DNA of 64,000 nt, taken from Adiantum capillus-veneris. Its lineage: Eukaryota > Streptophyta > Polypodiopsida > Polypodiales > Pteridaceae. Each line of letters opens with the position of its first letter. The stretch's first letter is position 1. The translations under genes were made by a program, and so were the position numbers. The DNA lies in contig CM043966.1 in the NCBI GenBank assembly GCA_014529385.2, forward strand, positions 91,310,587 to 91,374,586, written 5' to 3'. Positions 22,825 through 32,471 of this stretch are shown piece by piece. Below the pieces are notes generated by a model that did no database searches, was not told the origin of the DNA, and saw nothing but the letters and a program-made list of their open reading frames with translations.

Positions 22825-24208
22825 TTATGTCCCATTTAACTGAGAGGCGGACATCTCCGAGGTAAGAAAACCCTTCAGGTTCCCATCCTGACGCACCTCA
22901 AAGACGTTGGCTAGATTAATGGGGGCTTCTTGATGATCTGAGGGATTCTCCTTGCGGTGGAAGTTGCTCTGTGCCAATGTTTTCACTCGCTTGCACTTGA
23001 TGATTGATACTTGTTGCCAGCCTTCGTCCATCGACCGAGGGGTCGTGGGCAAGACAGTTTTTTGATGCGGCTTTATGCGAGGTTTGATGCTAGGGAATGT
23101 AGTGAAATGTAAGCTTGGTGAGGCTTGGATGTTGCTACTTGGTTCAACCGTCGAATGCCTAAGCGGGGTATCTTTATGGGTAGTCATCTTGTCGGACTCA
23201 AGCACCCCATTACCCTTATTGCTCTCGGCATCCCCTTGCTTTGCGGTTTCCACATCCATGTTGGAAGCTGTCGCTTCTTTGAGTGCGATCGCTTGTGCCT
23301 GTACTGTTTTGTCCTCTTTGACCTCCCTAGGGACATTCAAGTGGCAGTCTCTGGCAAAGTGACCAAACCCATTGCACTTGAAACATGCTCCAAAAAAAGT
23401 ATCAAACCTAAGCAGGATCACTTTCCAACATGTCCCTACATTGATCACGATGCTTTCAGGAGGAGATTTGCGAGTATCCCAGCAAATGCACACTTTATTT
23501 GTCGATGTCCCTAACTTCTTGGGCGTAGGTACGAACAAAGGGATACCGAAGGTGCTAGCAAGGTTTCCAAGGTTGTCCCACAACCATACTGGCAAGTTGA
23601 CAAAATCCACCCACACTGGGCACAAATCCTGAAAGGCTTCAGGCGATTCAAAGGCCAAGTTCCACGGTAATACACACATTGGGGAGCGGTTGAGGTACAA
23701 CGGACTTTTGGCTAGAATCTTGTCAATCACCCGAGATCATTGAACCTAATAGTGAAGAAGCATTTGGTCAGATATTGGATGTACTCAATCGTTCCACCCT
23801 AGTTAATAACCATCGGACTTGAGATCCATCTGATGAGCTCTATCTGTGATGGTATTGTTCCCATAAAGAAAAAAACTAAAGACAAAGCATCCATGTGCTT
23901 TTTTATTAGTGTCGGCGAGACCGACACCATGCATGCATTATCCACTTCCATCACCTTCGGCATATTTTTTTTAAAGGCTTGGAAGGCCATCTCCCCAATT
24001 GTTGGAACCTGGTGAGCTTCACCACCTCTCACACCTTCCACACGTCTCTTGAGGTGACCCTCTTGTATGCCCTTGTCGCTTTCAGTTGCACCTTCCTTAG
24101 GTCCAGAGTGCAGGGTCTCAAGCTGTGTATCTCTGGTCGAACCCCCCCCCCCCCCCCACGATTTTTGGCCGCCACCTCGGCATACGATGGCTTAGACGCA
24201 TCCGCCAT
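22825..24208 (-). pseudogene. L1 ORF1: DUF4283-like domain plus CCHC knuckle
   Basis: The likely start is the ATG at 24,208 (MADASKPSYAEVAAKNR), typical of plant L1 ORF1. A 16-nt G run on the coding strand (plus 24,142-24,157) follows and probably shifts the frame. Then come VSPTLIKKHMD...IELIRWI (23,799-24,041) and the frame 22,825-23,730, with PVWVDFVNLPVWLWDNLGNLA and the knuckle CFKCNGFGHFARDC (CX2CX4HX4C). The C-terminal tail is hydrophilic. ORF1 protein coats the element RNA. At least two frame breaks (near 24,150 and 23,760) are present. Confidence 0.87.
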
Positions 24209-24930
24209 CGCATTGGCTCCACGAAAACCTTGTCACCACCCGGAGCTCTGTTGGGAAACGGACCCAAAAGCCAACGGACCTTGAGCTTGAGACTGCCGCT
24301 TAAGAAAGCCCCGAATAAAAGCTGCACCTAAGATAGCCCAACACGCATAAAATAGCACACCTAATCTTAATAACTCAAAGCAAAAGGTTTTTGGTCAATC
24401 CTCCTTTGGCTATATCCAAGGTAAAGTTACCAAAAAAAACGCTTAAGATGCAACCTACGCTACATATGAAGCACGCGATGAAGATGCCAACAGCGCCGAA
24501 GATGGAACCTCGATATTCTGTTGCGTATCTTAAGGTCGGCAGCAGCGTACTTGCAGATGGAAGATCGCAGCGTGCAAAAAGCCAAATCAGAAGCGGTAGC
24601 TAGGTCAGTGAAGCTATCCCCTACTCCATGCTTCCCTGCAGCGTCCCTACTGGCCTGCGGCCTTGGCTACGGGAATCCCCTTGGGGGTTGCGAAGCTTGA
24701 CCCAGTAGCCACGACCCAACCTTGAAAGTGGAGCAGAGTAAGTCACAGAGCACCTTATCACCCCAGCGCTACCAGATACCTGCAAAGTTTGCGCCATCTT
24801 TCAGACAAATCTGCAATCTTAGTCTCGCTTCCACCCTAAATTCCCAATTGTCCCTTCACAAAAAGTTTTGGATACACATTGTGACTTACCTCAACATCAT
24901 GAGTTTTTGTGAGGGAAGCACCCCATACCT
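24209..24930. other. No gene recognised
   Basis: May include the L1 5' UTR on the minus strand. No domain or repeat was identified. Confidence 0.4.
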
Positions 24931-24931
24931 A

Positions 24932-25007
24932 GCTAGGTACGATTGGGGGAAGGGGACCGACGGCCCGGTGGGGGGGGTAGTGTTCCCCTGCCCCCAATTG
25001 TACCTAG
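24932..25007. repeat. Inverted repeat (about 26-bp arms)
   Basis: The left arm starts GCTAGGTACGATTGGGGG at 24,932. The right arm ends CCCCCAATTGTACCTAGC at 25,007. The arms pair with only two or three mismatches across a GC-rich loop of about 24 bp containing a run of eight G. Confidence 0.85.
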
Positions 25008-25588
25008 CGCCTCTCGAGCAAAAGCTCATGCATTGTATGAAAAACATTGAAAAAGACTTTGCTTTCCTACATGAGAAAATTTCTAAATCTTCTTGTGCTT
25101 TTTCTTATTGCAAAATAGGATGGTACATTATCCACCTGAAGGGCTATGCATAGCAAACCACACCACTAGCTTCAACAATAGCTAGCCACTAGGGGAAAAA
25201 AATATGATCACTCCACCACACTAGCCACTAAATCTCCACCACAAAGCACACAAAAACTATGCATTATTAAATGGTGGGTACCCAAAAAACTTCTCAAATC
25301 ACAATAGTATTATGAAGATCAAGCCAAACTTAGGGTTCTCAAGAGGCCCAATCCACTAGCCCTGGAACCCTCACCAAGAAAAAGCTCTCCAAGAAGCCAA
25401 GCTACCTTCCACCGATTGCCTTCTCAAACCAATCCTCCTTCACAAACTAGTCAGTATAATTGGGCCCCGAAACCCCAAGGTCCACAACATGATGCCATGC
25501 AGAACTACCAAGAAATGCTATACTTGTAAGCCAAACCCATAATTTTGGAAAGAGCAAAAGCCTCCTAGGACCTAGTCTGCTCTTTCCT

Positions 25589-25655
25589 AAAGAGGGGGTA
25601 GCATAAGTGTCCAAAGTTTGGTTATTTTTGTCCCCACTTATGCTACCCCCTCTTT
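25589..25655. repeat. Perfect 21-bp-stem foldback with adjacent direct copy
   Basis: The arms 25,589-25,609 and 25,635-25,655 are exact reverse complements, each containing GAGGGGGTAGCATAAG or its complement, around a 25-nt loop. Directly after, 25,657-25,692 (GGGTTAGCATAATTGTCC...) is an imperfect direct copy of the left arm and loop. No coding signal is present. Confidence 0.93.
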
Positions 25656-25692
25656 CGGGTTAGCATAATTGTCCAAAGTCGGGTAATTTTTG

Positions 25693-26540
25693 CCAACATG
25701 GGAAACATGTTGTAAATCTCACAAGTAAATATCTAGATCCTACTCACTCAATGCTTTTTTGTGCTTAAAATGCCTCTTTTTCTCCTTTGCTATGATCCAC
25801 TGAATCGAGCTATATGGGTAGGTTCTAGTAATGTCGCTCGTGTGGTATGGTGAGAATAGGAGCCTAATGAGGGGAGAAGATTGCTACTAGGGTAGAATCC
25901 TTGCCATCAAAAGCACCATGACCCTTAACTTCTTTTCTTTTGCACAGCATCCATCATACCAGCATATAGGGTCTTGCATCATTCAAGACTTCCTTCCCAT
26001 GCACCCACACTTGCAAAAACCTATGAATATAGGGTCTTGCATCATTCAAGACTTGCAAATATTCCTTCCCATGCACCCACACTTGCATACAGCTATGAAT
26101 GGTGTCAAAATTACACCTAGTATTAAAAGGGGGGAGAAAGCAAGGAGGCCAAAACCAAGGGTCGAGAAAAGCATTCAAGGACCAAAGAATTTTAAGGTGG
26201 TCATAAAAAGAAGGAAACGGGATCAAAGCAAAGCCAAGAGGGCACATTAGAGGATGGAAAACTATGAAAAAATACCACATAGAACACCAATAGGCTAACA
26301 GCAAATTAGAAATACTTGGAGCTAGAGGAGTCCACATAAGGAAGAAGTTACTACTTCAGCCCTTTGCCACTTGACAGAGCTGCACCGATTATAGCTATAT
26401 TAGGCATCATTTTGCCTACGCTTGTTTTATCTTCAGTGCAATTTTATCTCTTTTCGCTTGTATCCCCTCCAATCGGGGTCGTTTCCCCGAACTTCTAGAA
26501 CCCTCTTCCCCTCTTTAGTGCTTAGACTTTTATTCCGGCC
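25693..26540. other. Unassigned, with a short internal duplication
   Basis: A unit containing TATAGGGTCTTGCATCATTC and CCATGCACCCACACTTGCA occurs twice (about 25,965-26,017 and 26,028-26,088). No conserved protein motif was found. Confidence 0.5.
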
Positions 26541-26551
26541 CAGTGTAAAAA

Positions 26552-27969
26552 ATGGAATCTGAAGCCCTGCCCATGGAAGAGGACATCATCATGTTCTCGC
26601 AAAGACTCGCAACCAAAAAAATGTTGGCAACTGATGGAACAGCTCCAATAGATGAAGGGGAAGGAACGTCTTCACGGCCTTCTAACGATGTCATGATGAA
26701 GAATGAGGCTCCGACAAGGGGTCCGCCCAGTCAATCAATAATACTCTCTCGGAGGAAAAGGTCCTCTTGGTGAAAGAAAAAGGAAATGAGCTAGCCCAAA
26801 TTGCTCAAGAATTCACCTTCAAGGTGAAGACCCTCAAGGCGGGTGTGCCACACGGATAGATTGATACGAATGTGAACAAGGGATCCAAGGTCTTTTCTTG
26901 TTCGCAAGCATCTTGAAGAGTCCGAATCACAAAGACTACACTAAAGTCACAGGTGTTGAGACATCAAGTGAGGGGGGCCAAGAAAAATTGAAGAATGTTA
27001 AAGCTCGGCTCGAACAGGACCAGAAAGAAGTAAATAGTCAGTTAGAATGTGGCCCAAACGGTAACAAAAGAACTTGCTCCCAAGCTTAACATAGTGGGCA
27101 TCTTGAGGAAGGGATGGTGGATTGAGCCTACAATGCTATAAAGAAGTATCTACCTCAGTAAGTGGAGGTTGCAGAAGCTATCATTGTTGTGATTCTGCCA
27201 GTACTCATTAAAAAGCATCTATCCACACAAGCTAAGCTTACCCTCGTGTTTGGCTTCAGTGGGAGAGTCCCTAATAGATTTGAACTGATCCAATGGATCC
27301 AAGGTCCACAAATTCTTGGTCATGGAGAGGCAATTGAAAACACCAGTAACCTAGCCAAGGGCTTCTGCTTAGTAAGGTTTAAGGAGGTATCCGACATGCC
27401 AAAGATCCTAGAAAAAGGCCCCATGTTATTTAACAACACCACTGTGTGTGTGGTGCCATGGGAACCAATATTTGATTCAGAAGACTCTCTCCAAGGGATT
27501 CATCATGTCTGGGTTGAGCTTGCAGGTTTGCCTAGTTGGCTGTGGGATAACATTAGGTTGATTGCCAATCAACTAGGCACCCAACAAGAGGGGTCTTAGC
27601 TATTGAGTGTGTATAGGTTGGAATATTTCTAAGACATCACCTAAGAGCATGGTGATCAATGCTAGAGATGGGCTTATTACTATTCCGCTCAATTTTGGGG
27701 CGTACTTTGGGGCTTGCTTTGAATGTAGCAAGTTTGGGCACTTTGCCAACGATTGTCTCATGAAGAGTAGAGGGAATGCCGTAGAGGAGGAAAAAGAGGC
27801 TATGATTTGTGATAAGAAATCCATTATATTTGAAGAGAAGGTTGTGGGAAATCGGAGCCACACTCTGGAATTCCCTGAAGTCCCATGCAATGTTAAGGCG
27901 ATTTTCCATGCTTCAACACCTAAACTTCTAATAGTGACAACTTTGTTCGCTGTGCAAATCCAGGTCTGA
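26552..27969 (+). pseudogene. L1 ORF1 fragment, plus strand (DUF4283-like plus CCHC)
   Basis: This is the same ORF1 family as at 22,825-24,208 but on the plus strand. The frame 27,162-27,599 has PVLIKKHLS, RFELIQWI, LVRFKEV and HVWVELAGLPSWLWDNI. The frame 27,607-27,969 has SPKSMVINARDGL and the knuckle CFECSKFGHFANDC. The part from 26,552 (MESEALPMEEDIIMFSQRL) is a probable N-terminal region in another frame. It ends shortly before a (GA)n run at 27,999; ORF2 is absent. Stops near 27,600 and 26,773 break it. Confidence 0.82.
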
Positions 27970-27996
27970 AGAGGATTAAAAGGGTGAAGGCAATGG

Positions 27997-27998
<2 letters not shown>

Positions 27999-28041
<43 letters not shown>

Positions 28042-28239
28042 ACCCTAGCCCACCTTCCACGCTCCACCCGTGGCATGCACCCTTGCCTCCCTTCGTGTCC
28101 CTACACCCTCCACTCGTTGCATGCATCCTTCGCTCTATTGTTGTCCCTACAGGAGCTTGAGCAAGACGACAGACGTGCACATGTATTTATAGAGAGGGAG
28201 AGATCGGCAAGCGGTCGCCCATTGCCTTCGCACAACTTT

Positions 28240-28291
<52 letters not shown>
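27999..28291. repeat. Two (GA)n microsatellites
   Basis: GA runs at 27,999-28,039 and 28,243-28,291 with about 200 bp of C-rich unique sequence between them. The first directly follows the truncated L1 ORF1. Confidence 0.95.
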
Positions 28292-28294
<3 letters not shown>

Positions 28295-30580
28295 ACGTGC
28301 CCAAAACCTCTGCCTCTTCGCTTCGTTGCCACCTACTACCCCCTACGACCACCCTTAATCCCCTTTGGATTTTTCCAAAGCATCACCCACTCATTCGCCT
28401 TTTTAAGGACTTTTCTAAAATCGTTCAGACATACTACCGCCCTCAATCTGCCCTTGCACTCCTCTCCCCTACCCTTGCCATAACCAACCTCATGACAAGA
28501 GCCCCAAGTTGTACCACATGTTCCTCTTTCGCCATAACTAGGCTGATTTTCAAAGGTGCATGCTCTCCTCACCAATGTAGCCTTATATCTTTCCCTCTCT
28601 GATCGGCCATAAGGCCCTAGCGTCCTAAAGGCCTTTGATTTTCTCCTACAAACAACTCGTCGTATATGTTGTTGAAGATAACTCACCCTTCGCCATACAT
28701 ATGATTGATTTTTTGACTACATAAGGAGTCCTTAGTAAAGCGTTGGATTTTTGGTGCAATTGTGGACCATTAAATAAAGCTGGCAGATTAGTGTCACATA
28801 GCAAAAAAGTTTCTTTTTTTACGTTTCTTCTAGGTCTTTGTGAGAGGTGTTGACATTTGTGTACCTCTCTCTTTAAAGAGGGCTGTTGAATATTGGGTCA
28901 CACAAATCTCTCTCGTCCCTGTTCCATTTTTTTTTCCTCGATTCACTACAATGCTTCCAAGTGGTTTTTGCTTTCTAAAAGAAACCTTAGTGTTGTATTG
29001 GTTTAGGGAGACTTTCATTGTTTTCATTGCCCGATGGAGACTTACTTTAAATGTTTATTTCACTTTCATTTCATATCCCGACATTTCTTGACTTTTTTTT
29101 GCATTCTATTGTTTTAGAATGTTAAAGTGAAAATTCACTTGCATAATTCTGATAAATTCTATGCATACACACACACATACATATTAATGAGTTTTTTTAA
29201 TTTCACAGCTTGACTTTTCTTACATTCTATAACTTAATTCTAGTAAATATTCAAGAAAGTCTCTTTTATTAAGTGGCTGTCGACTTTCCTTCCCACAAAG
29301 AAGCGAACCGAAAATACTAGCATAAATTTAAAATTTGCAAGATTTTTGAATTATTTTCACATATTTCACCAGTTTTTCTTCCCTTTACCATGGTTTGCAA
29401 CCAAGTAGTCTCCATTTTCAACCGGCTCAAGGCTAAGCTGAGGCAATACTTTCTTGAACAGTGATTCTATTTAAACTCAACCTAATGATTTTATCACATT
29501 TTAGAAAGCCATCGTGATTCTTTCACTTGTTCAAACATTATTTTGGAGTATATTGTAGATTAAATATTTTATTGTTACACTTTTTTCAAGAAACATAATA
29601 AATTTTTTTATAACAAATGTTTTGAAAAATTAGTCACTTTCTTCTTTTCGCTCACAAAGAAAGCTTCTATTATAAGATTCTTATCATAGCCTTATGTAGG
29701 CCATAGTGAACTTTCACCTTGTTTAGAAATATCGAACTTGGGAAGATTCGCTTCATTTTTCATTATCATATTGGTATCACCTAGCTCATTGCAACTTTGC
29801 CAACAATAAAAATACACAAGAGACCCCCAAATAGTGCTAGGACCAAAAGTGTCATGTTCATAATGCCCAGTCCCATTGATTTCCAAACTCTGAGACCACT
29901 ACATCTTCGATGATTTGCTACCATGCTACATCTGCAATGGTTGCATACTTGTCCACACTCCATAAGATGGTGACAATTTGATGATTACAAAACTTTGTAT
30001 TGTGAGGTATACAAGCATACACAATTTGCATTCTCACACCTTCCTATGGGACAGACGTTTCCATATAAATTGCTGGTTTGAACAAGTTGGTATACATTGT
30101 ATCATCAATAACTGAATCACTCAGCTTTACTGATTGTCCTTCTCTATCAATCAATAAGTTAACAAAAGGCAACTGCAATCAACTCAAAATTAATCACAAA
30201 TTGTAACTCTTCACACAAACATAGACAACAATGTCTCTGACCTTTTTGCTGCCAAAATTGATATAACTGCCTTGAGTGATGAGCTTATAGATATCAGTGG
30301 CAAGCACAACATCAATACAAAGAACCTGTGCTTGAAGCAGATAAAAATGGTCAAACAAATAGCACATCAAGATGGCTTCATAAAACTTTCTATAAGAGCA
30401 TGCACCTCCTCAGCTATAATCCACACGGGCATGAGGAGATGGCATCAAGAACCCATATCATCTAGGGCCCTGACATCCATCAGGCACCATACATTTTGGC
30501 GCAAAAGTAACTTTGGGCTGCCCTGTAACAAGTTTGCACCACCAACAAGACGACAAAGCCACCTAAATTTCATGAAGACT
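28292..30580. other. No gene recognised
   Basis: AT-rich, with short random open frames only. A short CA run is near 29,168. No domain, tRNA or repeat family was identified. Confidence 0.5.
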
Positions 30581-30589
30581 TGCACGGGC

Positions 30590-30645
30590 GACGAGGTCAG
30601 AGCAAACGCCTCTCAATTCCCAGGTCGTGGGTTCAACCTCCAAGA
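30590..30645 (+). other. Possible SINE or tRNA-like head
   Basis: GGTCAGAGCAAACGCCTCT followed by GTGGGTTCAACCTCC (B-box-like) parallels the head of the SINE at 18,280-18,510, in which AGAGCAAGAGCCTCTT and GGGCTCAAACCTCC have the same spacing. The downstream body is not clearly alike and there is no A tail nearby. Confidence 0.4.
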
Positions 30646-31735
30646 TGAAGTGGGGATGGGGGACAAGGGGGCATACCCAAAAATACTTTGCTCGGGGTCT
30701 ACAGTGCTCAATTCATCCCACCGTAAATCCCATGAGCCCATGCCCGTGGAAGATATAGTGGAGACATGCACCTCCTGGTGGGGGGCATCCAAAAGATAAT
30801 AGCGTGTTTCAATCTTCAGGACAATATCAGCTGCATCCAATCAGAAAGCGTCCAAATGCTCCTGCAATAACACCAAATAAGAGGCAAATTCACTTCTTAC
30901 TACCAAGAGCCAGAAAAGGATATCTTCATGACAGCCCTGCATTACCATCAACCAAAGAAACACCACCGTAACATCTTTCTTCTTCAGAACAGAACAAGTT
31001 GTGTATCACAACCACCATTATAGCCAAGACAGCACCAAAATGCACAGACGCAGACCAATACTTTCAAAACGAGGCAAAGCGCATAGGAGGGAGAAACTGT
31101 GGTTAGTTTATAGCAAAGAACTCAAAAGAGACTGTATGCATCTCTTTGAGACATCGCTACTCATCTAGGCAATTCTGCACCTTGCAGGGGAAACAAGCGT
31201 GCTCAACAAAAGCCAACCACAACAATAAGCATAGCCGAAACAATAACCATGAGCCAACCATAACCATATAACCATACGACAACCGTAACAAAAACCATAA
31301 TAGAAACAATAATTATTGCCATAATCACTCAACAGAGCATGGACACGGTACCCTGCAAACAATTAATTACTCCAAAACATCCAGTGTAGAGAGGCATCTT
31401 GAATAGATTAGTTAAGAGTATATTAGTGTACAAAAAAGGGTGGGTAAAAACCACCTGACAGTATATGGCATCCAAAAGAGCCTCTTGTCAAAGTACAACC
31501 TAGCCTAGCCTGAGTCAACAAATCTGAATTTCTCCTGTGCCACCAGTAAAATGTATGGTGGATACCACCCGACCCGAGTATAAAGGGTGATAATATGTGT
31601 GACAAAGAATAAAAGAATGCTGAACAGAAGAGGAAAATACCAAGGCTAAAGAATAAAAGAATTATGATCCGAGGTAACAATTGTAAAACTGAAGCAATAT
31701 GCGCGAGGCAATGCTGGGCTCGCCCGGAAGACTTG
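30646..31735. other. Probable 3' flank of the GT34 gene; AACCATA-rich stretch
   Basis: Downstream (minus-strand sense) of the glycosyltransferase stop codon. Around 31,215-31,325 the plus strand has many CCATA/ACAATAACCA repeats. No coding motif was found; the position of the 3' UTR end is not known. Confidence 0.4.
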
Positions 31736-32440
31736 CTACACAGAGTCTTTCCAATTCGGTCCTTCTTTGCGAGAACTACTACTTTGGATAAGTGCCTCTT
31801 CCTCGCCAAGCTCTGCAAGAAATCTCTGCACCCATGCTTTCTTATTGTTTAACCCTGCCAAATGCACCATGAAGTCCCCTGTTGAATATGCACCTGAAAT
31901 ACACAAACGGAGGATGAAAAACACATCTTGTAAAAAGTCACAATGGCCTACATAAGAGGATGAGCAAGTGTGTGCAACCCACAACTCCCATGTCCCTCTG
32001 TACAGAAATAGGAAAGCAAATGTCAAACTAACTGTGTCTTCCCTAGTGACCTGCATATGCACAAGACAATGTGCAGGTAATGCCCCCCCCCCTTCCCCTT
32101 TCCTTTTTCCTCCTTATAAGAAGGATTGGTGCGCCCATTTAGTCTCTCCTAGTGACCTACATATACATAAGATGATGCTCACCCCCTTTTTCCCCTTTTC
32201 TCCTTACAAGAAGCATCACCCCCTTCCCCTTTCTCCTTACAACAAGGATCAATGTGGCCATAAAATAAAGAAGAAACAAAGTGAAAAGTCACAATGGCCT
32301 ACATAAGAGGAGGAGAAAGAGAGTGTGAGACCCACTACTCCATGTCCCTCTTTATAGAAATAGGAAAGCAAATGTCAACTAACTCTCTCTCTTGGTGACC
32401 TACATATACATAAGAAGATCCTCAAGTAATGCCACCCCCC

Positions 32441-32471
<31 letters not shown>

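Larger units (their letters stand above)
18773..24208 (-). mobile_element. L1-type LINE, nearly full length, decayed
   Basis: Minus-strand order is ORF1 (24,208 to 22,825), endonuclease part, RT and a C-terminal zinc region, ending in a 3' UTR with a short A tract (seven T in plus coordinates, 18,773-18,779). The RT contains FADD and the end has the CX2C...HX4C region of plant L1 elements. The 3' UTR carries a 16-bp palindrome (18,787-18,802) shared with the L1 fragment at 35,871-37,029. No convincing target-site duplication was found, so the true 5' end may lie beyond 24,208. Confidence 0.85.

Noticed and set aside
24838-24860. Target-site duplication of the 18.8-24.2-kb L1 (CAATTGTCCC versus GAATTGTCCC at 18,763)
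   Set aside because: Only about nine bases match, and the position is over 600 bp beyond the ORF1 start without other support.
30272-30799. 175-codon open frame as a gene
   Set aside because: No recognisable domain, irregular composition, and it overlaps the possible SINE head; probably chance.
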